Positions 10,589-20,700 of a stretch of DNA of 64,000 nucleotides are shown piece after piece. Positions within the stretch are counted from its first letter, which is position 1; every line of letters starts with the position of its first letter. A program made the position numbers and the translations under genes. The notes below the pieces were generated by a model that had not been told where the DNA came from, ran no database searches, and was given only the letters and a program-made list of their open reading frames with translations. The stretch is from Dryomyza anilis. Lineage: Eukaryota; Arthropoda; Insecta; Diptera; Dryomyzidae. The stretch is from the NCBI GenBank assembly GCA_951804985.1, contig OX638131.1:102010464-102074463 (forward strand), written 5' to 3'.

Positions 10589-11146
10589 ATCGCTAAATCG
10601 ACTCAGGAGGTCATGCTGATCAAGAATAGATATACTTTTCCATACCGGAGATGCTTTCTTCTGAGTGTTACAAACGGCGTACCAAATACCCTTTCACTCT
10701 TAGTGTAGGGTATAAAAACCCTTAACTCCAGCATCAGAAAATAAAAATTTCTTGGTATTTGAACCAGGGACAAACACAATTTAAAATATCGGTGTCGGTT
10801 CCACACATTTTGTAATAACGGTTTCGATTCCAGTTTCAAAAATCCGATTCCCGGTTCCTCGCGGTCCCCGACAGTTTCCGAATCCGGAGGGGAACCTTAT
10901 AATTTTATGGTTGAAACCGGGACCGGAACTGCTATTTTAAAAATCTTGGAGCCATTCTAATGGGTTTTATTCCCTGTTTATAATATTATTTTTCACGTTT
11001 TGTGTTGTTTTTCATGTGATTCCGTGTTTTTTTCGTGTTTTTCGTGTCTTTCTACATCCCGAGTTTTATCGTGAATCTCGTGCGTGCCTTTAAATTTAGT
11101 CGCCGGGCTCATCAAAAACAGGCATGCGCCCAACTCTAGTACAGGT

Positions 11147-13157
11147 ATTTAATATTATTGGTTTTATTTAGAAAAACAAAATTCTAAACATTTTGAATTT
11201 TAACAGAAATTTGATTAATTTATAAAAGATTTCTTGATAGGTCTCAAAGCAACCAATTTGTAAAAAAAAAATCAATGTATCATTTGGGTTCTGGGGAAAC
11301 CCCAAAGGAAACAATTTGTTCACGAACTTTTTCCACGTAGAACTTTTGCTCTATTGTTGCAAAAAAAAAAATCAATATTATTTGAAGAATGAATGTATTT
11401 TAGGCATTCTACAAACTCCGAATAAAAATTCGTATTATTTTTGAAAAAATGCATTTTTCATATTAATAAAATTTACTTTGAAATGAATATTTGGATAATA
11501 TGTAATTTGAACAATTTGTCCAAATATAAATCCAAATAATATTGGATTATTTATTTAAATCTTAGAAGATTTTTTGAACTTAAGTAAAAATTCAAATTTT
11601 ATGTTAATACTAAAAATTGTAAAATAATATTTAAATGTAATTTTAAAATTAAATATATGATAAACTTACCACATAAATTATGTTCATATATCCAATTTGT
11701 GTACTCTTGATTTTCAAATCTCTTTGATCTATAATTTAATATTCAATATTCAAATTAAATATTCAAGCTCTATGAAATATATCCAAAATTGTGACTGCAT
11801 CATTATTAATTATTTGAAGATACCATATAAATTTGTGTTTTTTTATAACAAATCAGTTTAAAGTATGATCAGCTATTAAGTATATCAATTACTTTTAATA
11901 TTTCACTTACTTTTTATAATTATTAATTTTTATACTTAATTTTAATAATTAATTTAAATTTTTTTATAATTTTCTTAACCGGATTTTCTATTTTAAAACA
12001 CATGTAAATTGAACTAAATCTCAACAACATATTAATATTTTATTTATTTCATTACTATAATATTTTTAAAATTCACACAATGTAGTATGTTAATTACACG
12101 CGCACACTTCGTTAATAAGCCATAATATTTGCACCTTTCCACGTAAATTCCATTGGTGGCTGTAATTTTGTAGTAAATTCAGATTACAAAATATTTATAT
12201 GTATTTTATCACTTTCGCTTAAGCATATTTTTTTTAGAACTGCACATTTTTTACCATAAATAAAGGTACGGTACTTGCTTTACGTAGTACTCCAAAGTGT
12301 TCCGGCGTTTGGAGCACTTCCGTCGTCATATACAAAAACACAGACACTACCAAACACACACGCGCACGTTTCCAATAAGGATTTCAAAAAAAAAAAAAGA
12401 AAATTCTATGCAATGCGAAAATTCCTAGTCAGCAGCACCACCCGCACTTGATGCTGTCGCTTGAAAACACGTTCGAACACTGAGGTAACGCGGCAATCAG
12501 CAGTTATCGCGCACACTTGTCAAGAGAGCGCCTCCAACCAACTGACTGTGCACAGAGAAAAATGTATGCGCTCACCAAACATGCACTCGAAATAAAACTG
12601 CATGATAAACTGAACACTGAGAAACGGAAGTACAAAATTGTGTTTTCGCTCTCTATCTCTCTCTTCGCACTGGTTTGTATCCTTTTATGTTGTTTTTTTG
12701 TTTGTTTTCTCTGTGTTCGGTTTTGTTTTATAGTGATGAGGATGTTTGACACCCGTTTGTTGGCCAGTTGCGTAAAAATCTTACGAACATTTTAGTTTTA
12801 AGAGGTACTATAGGGTGCGATCACGCCGTTTTTTAATTCCAGACAATTAATTAATGTTGTAAATTTAATCAAAATAGTTCTTTTTATATAATCTCAAAAA
12901 CTAGTTAGAATTAAGTTTTGAAAGTTGGATTATGAGAAAAATTGGTTAGAAGGCACGCCAAGTAAATACAAAAAAAAAATCCAGATAAAGACATAACTCG
13001 TTAAATATACAAGATTAGTCTGAAAATCAACAGATATTTTTAATCAACTTATACCATATATTCCTAAAACGGGTTTGACTTGACGACTTTTTTACATTAC
13101 ACTAAATTTTTAGGGTATATAAATGTGATCATCCGTTTGTAGCATCACCACTTTAGT
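11147..13157. other. AT-rich DNA followed by a GC-richer unique-looking block; no gene confirmed
   Basis: From 11147 to about 12110 the sequence is very AT-rich and non-coding. From about 12240 to 12800 the base composition is more balanced, with CA-rich and CGCG-containing words and two antisense-overlapping open frames (12504-12752 minus, 12517-12795 plus) that show no recognisable domain. This block could be an exon or promoter of a host gene, but nothing in the sequence establishes this. Confidence 0.35.
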
Positions 13158-13284
13158 AGAAACTATTTTAGGATCACGATTGAGTCCTTATCATTGAAGT
13201 TTTTCCTTTTGATAATTCGATCAGTTATAGGATCAGTTATATAGATCATCATGTCTACCAACTTAGGGTAAATTACTATTAGGG
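13158..13284. repeat. Diverged dispersed repeat, partner of 5789-5907
   Basis: It shares AGGATCACGA..GAGT and the trailing GG(A/G)TAAATT(T/A)CTA block with the upstream copy, in the same orientation. It abuts the repeat block starting at 13289, so both may belong to a single larger old element. Confidence 0.4.
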
Positions 13285-13288
13285 AAAG

Positions 13289-13790
13289 TTGGCCCGATAT
13301 AAAATTTCTGGCATTTTTCAGGAATATTTCAGGCATATTTCTGTTTGTTTGCCCGAAATATTCTGGAAAAATGACAGACATTTTGTCTCGAGTTATGATA
13401 CAGACTCTGTCTTTGTCTATTTGACCCCAGACCAAATTTTTGTGACATTTTTCGACATATTTCAAACCGACAAAAGCAGAGTTTGTAGAATAAGCTGACT
13501 GTTTTCTTTCCGTTCCCAAAATATTACGGGAATCTGGCTTTAAAATTCCATAACATTTGATAATATCCCGAGACCAAATATCTGGCAATTTTTAGGAATA
13601 TTTCCGTCAAACAACAGATAAATGAAATATTTTCGGTTGTCAAATTTTGCAAAATTTTATTGGCATACTCAGGGCATATTTTGGGCATGGGCAGAAAGCA
13701 GACTGCTCGTGATACATACCCTGCCTTTGTCTGTTTGAAATATGTCGAAAAAAAGTTTCTAAACTGCCTCGACCCAGCCAATAATTTTGT
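13289..13790. repeat. Two diverged tandem units rich in dyad symmetry
   Basis: Two units of about 260 bp (about 13289-13550 and about 13560-13790) share, in order, a GGCA(A)TTTTT(C)AGGAATATTTC segment, CTG(C/T)CTTTGTCT(A/G)TTTGA and TTTCGACATAT-like sequences. The first unit contains dyads: TTTTTCAGGAATATTTC (about 13314) against GAAATATTCTGGAAAAA (about 13355), and CAGACTCTGTCTTTGTC (about 13402) against GACAAAAGCAGAGTTTG (about 13470). Minus-strand open frames here (141 and 187 codons) carry the same repeated peptide motif (EIFLKNAR versus EIFLKIAR) because of the DNA duplication, not because of a gene. GGAATATTTCAGGCAT recurs inverted at about 17281-17296. Confidence 0.5.
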
Positions 13791-14084
13791 CTGGCGAGCG
13801 TAGCCGCAGCATGAAAAGTATATATCTATATATATAATAATGAAATGTCCTGTGTGTGCCAGAGCATCACGGGAGAACGAACCGACGGAGTTGCCTGATT
13901 CTTTTTGTATTTTGTTCGTGTCAATGCAAGAGTGGTTTAGGAAAAAAGAAAAGTTGGAAAACCCAAAGGTAAAGCCGGAAAATCGAAAAAATCTAAAATT
14001 GACCCTAGGAACTTGTAATTTGGACAGGTTGTTGATTTCCCGACGTGAGAGCGCACAACGAATTGATATTTGTCTCCTAAGGTT

Positions 14085-15290
14085 CAAAAATGGGCGTGGA
14101 AAAACTGAAATTTAAATTAAAACTATCTGTATAAGATAGCCACAGTCATGAAATTGCGCTCAGTAATGTATTTTGTTGTTGTTTATATTTTCGCTAAATG
14201 TGGGCGAAATTTGATAAAGGGGCGTGGCACATCCCATATAACCATAACTGTAAAAATGCTATAACTCCTGACCAGAGTTAAGAAAATTGAAGCAATGGTT
14301 CATATTAAAAAGTAGAATCGCCACGTAGAATGTGAGCGGGATTGTATAAAGGGGCGTGGCACCTTTCATATAACAAAAACATTAATAATGATATAACTCC
14401 TTACATACTAAGGGTAGAGTTATAAAAATCAAATCATTTTTAAAACTCCGATCATCGCGTAGGTCCATATTCTGGACAATGGGGCGTGGCACCTCCCATA
14501 CAAAAATAAATTGCTATTACACTTTACCTACTAAGAGCAGTGCTAAAAAATCGAAACAAAAGATTATATTAAACATTGTAATGGACACGTAGAATCAGGG
14601 CTGGAAAAAAATCCGGATACTTTGTGGAAAAAATTCACCGTCTTGGATCTGGAAGCCGTTTTATTCTATATACTGAATTAGTCAAATGTACGAGAAACTG
14701 AAACGGCCTACGTGCCTGATCAAATCTATTTTGAATGACCTCTTTATAACACGACAACTCTTCAGAACCTATTAGATTCAATCAATATCTACCTTGAATT
14801 CAATCCATGGTTTCGGCGACTACATCATTAAATTATTTGGATCTACATTAAGGCCTGGGTAATATGTATGTTGGCTATATTGGCTAATATAAAATACAAA
14901 TAATTATTTTCGATTTGGTGGTTTATAACAAATTCTTAAATTTTCAAAACATAAATTTACCATGAAAACCACAAATAAAAATGTTCAAAAATCAATAAAA
15001 TAAAAAAAATCCAAAAATCTTGGATTTTTTAAGTGGATAAAATCCAAAAAAAACGGATGGATTTTTAGGGAGTAGAGAGCCTTGCGTAGAATTTGGACGG
15101 AATTGGACAAAGGGGCGTGACACCTCCCATATTACAAAAAAATTTAAAAATGCTATAACTCCTGACTTACTAAAAGAAGAGTTGTACAAATCGAAACAAA
15201 GGATCATTTTTAAAAATGTTAATAGCCACATGCAATGTGATCGAGATTGGAAAAAGCGGCGTAAATGTATCTACACTTTATAAACGATAT
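14085..15290. repeat. About 130-bp minisatellite units inside the Helitron-like element
   Basis: The keyword GGGGCGTG(G/A)CAC recurs at about 14219, 14351, 14481 and 15111, with weaker forms at about 14091 and 15255. Between keywords each unit repeats CTCCCATATAAC, ATGCTATAACTCCT, AAATCGAAACAAA-like and ACGTAGAATGTGA-like blocks in the same order. The gap between the third and fourth clear units is explained by the MITE at 14596-15084. Confidence 0.7.
14596..15084. mobile_element. hAT-type MITE with perfect 8-bp target duplication
   Basis: CGTAGAAT flanks the element exactly on both sides (14588-14595 and 15085-15092), an 8-bp duplication as made by hAT transposases. The left end starts CAGGGCTGG and the reverse complement of the right end starts CAAGGCTCT, a short imperfect TIR. 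Subterminal AAAATCC words recur near both ends in opposite orientations. The element is 489 bp without a transposase frame. The host sequence, one of the about 130-bp Helitron minisatellite units, reads continuously across the removed element. Confidence 0.75.
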
Positions 15291-15345
15291 AGTTTTACAA
15301 TTACAAAAACTTAGCACGGGCGAAGCTGTGAACGGGTCCAGCTAT

Positions 15346-17149
15346 TGTATATATTTCTGTAGAAGTAAAGTCTCTACCTACAGTTTTCCTAAAACTCTTT
15401 TATATTCCATATGTTTATAACCAATCGTCTATGATAGTCTTTCGAATGGTATTTCAATTTATGAAATTTATCAACTAGTTTTTAAAAGGTATTCATGATC
15501 AGCGTCACTTCCTGACTCTGTCAGTCTTTCCGTTTAAATCGCGTTTACATGAAAACCTATTTTCACTAAAACTTTACTAGTACAAATATGCTATTCATTA
15601 TTAATATGGGGGTGAACGGTCGAACAGGGTGTAGTTATCCGATTACTTTTATGCATATACCACATACAACACTAAAATATACGGGAAAATATTAGCTTAG
15701 CGGCAGTAGATAGTAATAGTAGTAGCGCCAACTGCAATTAATATTTAAAATTTCTCGTATATTCAAATGTTACTACTATATACGATATTTAAACATTTAT
15801 TACACTGTTATCGTATTATTTTTCGAAGCAATCTTTAACTTGGATTATTTTCTATAACATACACAAAGAGTGAAATGATAATCCGTTTTTAACAGAGTTG
15901 TGTCCGAACACAAGTTGAGTCCGAATGAAGTTCTGAGTAGTTTTTACGATGTCCATCTGTCCGTCTGTCTGTTTATCGAAAGCACGATCATAGACAAACT
16001 AGAAGAGCTAGATCAATGAAACTCCGAACTTAGATTACTTATATACTTCTCTATGCTGTCTGGATTTATAATTCTTACTAACTTCATTACACCAACTATC
16101 AACATTTTTCTACTCCAAAATTTCAAATGTGACCTAACTGGTTTTTAAATTATGCTAAGTTTCATTTCGAAAAAAATACTTTTTTCAATCAAATTGAAAA
16201 AAAAAACTAAATATATCAAAAAGAACATTTTTATAATTTTAAAATTGTAAAGCAAATATTTTGTGACAGAACATTATTTATAAACATTTTTTTGATACCA
16301 CAAAAAAACGATATTTATTATTTAACATAAAACCTATAAAAAATCTTGCATAAAATCCAAACATTAAAACATAAATATAAACAAACTCATAAAATAACGC
16401 AAACTCAGTAACCAATATTCTCAGTCAAGTTTCTTGAACCACCCTCTCTCACTCCTCTTAATAATTTTTTTTCATATCTTTTATTTCTCTTTCCACTGCG
16501 CTCACCTAACTGAATATCAATGCAAGCGAATTTCCTGTTCCTGCGAAAAGACGCACTCAACATGCAAAGGACATCAAGATAAGCGCGCCAAGGATATACG
16601 AATATGTATCACACACAGCGAACAAAAGCCGTTCAAGCGTTGGTATGCAAGCCACGTTAAGTTCGTCGTCCTGCTTTCTTTCTACCACCTGCCCGCTCCC
16701 ATTTTTGTCTTCCTTTTCGTCCTCATTTATGTCGCTAAACCCCACAACACCATAACTCCTGCATCCGTAACCATATTGCGTGCTACACAGTGCAAAATGT
16801 TGCCTATTTAGTGCTTTGTGTGAGTGTGAATGTGGTATATTTGTACCCCATTTTTGCATATTTTGCACATTATCCTTTATGTCTGTTTGTACACCGAGTC
16901 GGCGAGTTCCCGCATCCGCGCGAATCCTGAATCCTGACAAACAGCTGATGTTGCTGACGGTTTGCGTGATTGTTATTGATACAATGTGATATTGCAAAAT
17001 TGTTAGTATTTGAATTTTTAATGTTCTGTGCTTGGGTATAGGGAATAATTTTGAAGCATTTTATGTAATTCGAATAAACGGTGTCGTAACTACTTAAATT
17101 AAAAACTATTAGAGGTCAGAAAGTAACCGAAGTACATGCCCTAGACAAA
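15346..17149. other. Intergenic DNA, no gene confirmed
   Basis: The first kilobase is AT-rich and holds only a short (GTCY)n tract (15950-15973). The part from about 16430 to 17000 is less AT-rich and has overlapping open frames on both strands (125 codons plus, 146 codons minus). The plus-strand frame begins with a hydrophobic stretch, but neither frame has a recognisable domain. Confidence 0.4.
15950..15973. repeat. Short (GTCY)n tract
   Basis: GTCCATCTGTCCGTCTGTCT followed by GTTT is a GTCC/GTCT tract like those inside mini-me elements, here in the opposite orientation to the copies at 1-424 and 10519-10588. The surrounding sequence is too diverged to assign. Confidence 0.4.
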
Positions 17150-17330
17150 AATAAAGACATGTACGTTTTCTAGCCGACCCCCAAATATGCCGGGTATCTG
17201 CCTTTTGAATGTCACATAATTTTATAATCTACGTTTTTTAAAACTTCCATTTATCTTATCTGTCTGTTTGCCAGATAAATGCCTGAAATATTCCGAGAAA
17301 TTCCAGGAATAGGTATAATAACTATACAAC
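17150..17330. repeat. Inverted, diverged copy of the 13289-type repeat
   Basis: ATGCCTGAAATATTCC (17281-17296) is the exact reverse complement of a 16-mer at about 13321, and neighbouring CTGTCTGTTTGCCAGATAAA is similar to the CTGTTTGTTTGCC block there. Confidence 0.35.
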
Positions 17331-17518
17331 AATTTTTAGAAAATCGAACTGGATCTGTAGTTATCGTTTTTGGAAATGACTAACAGTTTGAATTGTAGCG
17401 GACTGAACTTTTATTAATTATGCGTCTAATTTGAATACAAAAGTGAAAAAGTAGCCATCAAATTTAAGTTTTTCTATTTTAAAATAACTGTTAAAATAAT
17501 TGTCATATTTAAAGTAAT

Positions 17519-17749
17519 TTAACATATTATATAAATTTTAAGTTTTCCTAACATTAAAGCCTTTTTTGCCGTTGGCAGCTCTTTGACTGGCGCCATTTTA
17601 CCGTTAATAATTAATTTAGTCGGCTTTGATGCGCCTTGCGGCGATATAAAGTAAAAAGTGAAATCAACACTCGTTGTGCTCCCTTTGGTACTCGTTTTGC
17701 GTCGTTTTTCAACGCACTTGAGTTTCAATAATGAAAAAGTACTTGTCAC
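17519..17749 (-). CDS. Unidentified open frame beside the satellite; possible 5' exon
   Basis: There is a 76-codon minus-strand frame. An internal ATG (reverse complement of 17594-17596) lies in a favourable context (GGTAAAATGG) and would begin MAPVKELPTAKKALMLGK. Upstream bases are less AT-rich than the surroundings, as 5' UTR sequence often is. I recognise no family and see no strong splice donor before the stop at 17519. It may be the first coding exon of a leftward gene, a gene fragment, or chance. Confidence 0.18.
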   Translation of the reverse strand: MTSTFSLLKLKCVEKRRKTSTKGSTTSVDFTFYFISPQGASKPTKLIINGKMAPVKELPTAKKALMLGKLKIYIIC

Positions 17750-20700
17750 GCGCTCAAGTACTGTTGGTGGGGTCTATAGGACCAATGACTTTGTATAGCA
17801 CGACGCAGAATGCGGTTTAAAGGTTAAGAAAATATTAAATGTTTTAAATTAACGCTTTACGGTTTTTTACCGAATACAAAAATCTGCGCATTTGGTATAA
17901 AAAAGAAGAATTGAAAAATCACATCTTTAACTTCAAATGGCTGTAAAATCTAAACGGAGCGTCGTAGAGGGGTCAATCTTTGCACTTTTTATCCCAAATT
18001 AAAATGGCGGTAGAATATGAACGGAGATTATTTGGTGTAAAAATCATTGGGATCGACTAAGTAAGATTCGAGAAATCACATCTTTAACTTCAAATGGCTG
18101 TAGAATATAAACGGAGCGTCGTAGAGGGGTCAAACTTTGCACTTTTTATCCCATAGGAAACCTGATTATTTAGTGTAAAAATCATAGGGATTGACTCAGT
18201 AGAATTCGAGAAATCACATCTTTAACTTCAAATGGCTGTAGAATCTAAACGGAGCGTCGTAGAGGGGTCAAACTTTGCACTTCTAATCCCAACTTAAAAT
18301 GGCGGTAAAATATGAACGGAGAGTCGTAGAGAGGTCAACTTTGCACTTTTTATCCCATATGAAACCCGTTTATTTGGTGTAAAAATCATAGGGAACCACT
18401 TAGTAGGATTCGAGAAATCACATCTTTAACTTCAAATGGCTGTAGAATCTAAACGGAGCGTCGTAGAGGGCTCAAACTTTGCACTTTTTATCCCATATGA
18501 AACCTGATAATTTGGTGTAAAAATCAGAGGGATCGACTTAGTAGGATTCGAGAAATCGCATCTTTAACTTCAAATGGCTGTAAAATCTAAACGGAGCGTC
18601 GTAGAGGGGTCAAACTTTGCACTTCTAATCCCAACTTAAAATGGCGGTAGAATATGAACGGAGCGTCGTAGAGGTCAACTTTGCACTTTTTATCCCATAT
18701 GAAACCTGATTATTTGGTGTAAAAATAATAGGGATCCACTTAGTAGGATTCGAGAAATCACATCTTTACCTTCAAATGGCGGTAGAATCTAAACGGAGCG
18801 TCGTAGAGGGGTCAAACTTTGCATTTTTTATCCCATATGAAACCCGACTATTTGGTGTAAAAATCATAGTGAGCGCCTTAGTAGGATTCGAGAAATCACA
18901 TCTTTAAATTCAAATGGCTGTAGAATCTGAACGGAGCGTCGTAGAGGCGTCAAATTATGCACTTTTTATCCCATATGAAACCCGATTATTTGGTGTAAAA
19001 ATCATAGGGACCGACTAAGTAAGATTCGAGAAATCACATCTTTAACTTCAAATGGCTGTAGAATCTAAACGGAGCGTCGTAGAGGGGTCAAACATTGCAC
19101 TTTTTATCCCATATGAAACCAGATTATTTGGTGTAAAAATCATAGGGATCGACTAAGTAAGATTCGAGAAATCACATCTTTAACTTCAAATGGCTGTTAA
19201 ATCTAAACGGAGCGTCGTAGAGGGGTCAAACTTTGCACTTCTACTCCCAACTTAAAATGGCTGTAGAATATGAACGGAGCGTCGATGAGTGGTCAAACTT
19301 TTCACTTTTTATAAAATATGAAATCTGACTATTTAGTGTAAAAATCATAGGGATCGACTTAGTAGGATTCGAGAAATCACATCTCTAACTTCAAATGGCT
19401 GTAGAATATGAACGGAGCGTCGAAGAGGGGTCAAACTTTTCACTTTTTATCCCATATGAAACTCGATTATTTGGTCTAAAAATCAAAGGGATCGACTTAG
19501 TAGGATTCGAGAAATCACATGTTTAACCTCAAATGGCTGTAGAATCTAAACGGAGCGTCGTAGAGGGGTCAAACTTTGCGTTTTTTATCCCATAGGAAAC
19601 CTGATTATTTGGTATAAAAATCAAAGGGATCGACTTAGTAGGATTCGAGAAATCACATCTTTAACTTCAAATGGCTGTAGAATATGAACGGAGCGTCGAT
19701 GAGTGGTCAAACTTTTCACTTTTTATAACATATGAAATCTGACTATTTAGTGTAAAAATCATAGGGATCGACTTAGTAGGATTCGAGAAATCACATCTTT
19801 AACTTCAAATGGCTGTAGAATATGAACGGAGCGTCGAAGAGGGGTCAAACTTTTCACTTTTTGTCCCATATGAAATCTGATTATTTGGTGTAAGAATCAT
19901 ATGGATCGACTTAGTAGGATTCGAGAAATCACATATTTAACCTCAAATGGCTGTAGAATCTGAAAGAAGCGTCGTAGAGGGGTCAAACTTTGCACTTTTT
20001 ATCCCATATGAAACCCGATTATTTGGTGTAAAGATCAAAGGGAGCGACTTAGTAGGATTTGAGAAATCACATCTTTAACTTCAACTGGCTGTAGAATCTA
20101 AACGGAGCGTCGTAGAGGGGTCAAACTTTGCACTTTTTATCCCATATGAAATCTGATTATTTGGTGTAAAAATCATATGGATCGACTTAGTAGGATTCGA
20201 GAAATCACATCTTTAACTTCAAATGGCTGTAGAATCTGAACGGAGCGTCGTAGAGGGGTCAAACATTGCACTTTTTATCCTATATGAAATCTGACTATTT
20301 GATGTAAAAATATTAGGGATCGACTTAGTAGGATTCGAGAAATCACATCTTTAACTTCAAATGGCTGTAGAATCGAAACAGAGCGTCGTAGAGGGGTCAA
20401 ATTTTACACTTTTTGTGCCATATGAAACCCGATTGTTTGGTGTAAAAATCATAGTGATCGCCTTAGTAAGATTCGAGAAATCACATCTTCAACTTCAAAT
20501 GGCTGTAGAATCTGAACGGAGCGTCGTATAGGGGTCAACTCATTCACTTTTTATCCCAACTTAAAATGGCTGTAGAATATAAACGGAGCGTCGTAGAGGG
20601 GTCAAACTTTGCGCTTTTTATCCGATAGGAAACCTGATTATTTGGTGTAAAAATCATAGGGATCGACTTAGTAGGATTCGAGAAATCAAATCTTTAACTT

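Larger units (their letters stand above)
6747..10720. mobile_element. mini-me/DINE-like element, copy 2, split by an RTE insertion
   Basis: The left half (about 6747-7067) and right half (10386-10720) together match the copy at 1-424. Shared pieces are the TATGTGTGGTTACCATT region, the CCCATATTTACAAATGGGTA segment, GTTTACCTAAG, the (GACA/GACG)n tract, CATCGCTAAATCGACTCAGG, and a 3' palindrome at 10687-10712 (TACCCTttCACT / AGTGtaGGGTA). It lacks the TATAAATACCCTACAC block present near the start of copy 1. Its microsatellite is much longer than that of copy 1. The exact left boundary is uncertain by some tens of bases. Confidence 0.7.
6540..11138. mobile_element. hAT-like element, outer layer of a three-element nest
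   Basis: The left end TAGAGATGGGCGCGTGCC (6540-6557) and the reverse complement of the right end (11121-11138), TAGAGTTGGGCGCATGCC, match at 16 of 18 positions. They are flanked by GTACAAGT (6532-6539) and GTACAGGT (11139-11146), an 8-bp target duplication with one mismatch. TAGAGNTGGGC-type termini and 8-bp duplications are characteristic of hAT elements. After removing the inserted mini-me/RTE block, about 0.6 kb of hAT sequence remains (about 6540-6746 and 10721-11138), with no transposase frame, so it is non-autonomous. Both ends carry repeated CGTG words, possibly subterminal binding motifs. A second GGCACGCGCCCAT at about 6628 forms an inverted pair with the left end, so an alternative reading is two separate small elements; the target duplication favours one. 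Confidence 0.62.
13825..15345 (+). mobile_element. Helitron-like non-autonomous element with internal minisatellite
   Basis: The candidate 5' end TCTATATATATAATAATGAA (TC at 13825-13826, preceded by A) and the 3' end GGGCGAAGCTGTGAACGGG..CCAGCTAT (ending 15345, followed by T) resemble a class of fly Helitron-like repeats. These start TC with TATATATAA and end with a GGCGAAGCC-type hairpin before CTRR; here CTRR has decayed to CTAT. The inside holds four to six degenerate units of about 130 bp keyed by GGGGCGTGGCACCTCCCATA. A 489-bp hAT-type MITE interrupts it. There is no Rep/helicase frame. The insertion between A and T agrees with Helitron behaviour. The family call comes from pattern memory and would need a library search. 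Confidence 0.5.

Noticed and set aside
12440..12490. A possible minus-strand core promoter (TCAGTG near 12483 with a weak DPE-like GCATC about 28 bases downstream)
   Set aside because: The Initiator is imperfect, the DPE matches only partly, and no downstream coding region supports it.
13163..14087. Minus-strand open frames of 141 and 187 codons sharing a peptide motif
   Set aside because: The shared motif comes from the underlying DNA duplication (13289-13790), and the longer frame runs into the Helitron-like element. There is no domain.
16434..16997. Overlapping 125-codon (plus) and 146-codon (minus) frames, the former with a hydrophobic start
   Set aside because: Antisense overlap, no recognisable domain and no splice or promoter support. 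They could be chance frames in a less AT-rich stretch.
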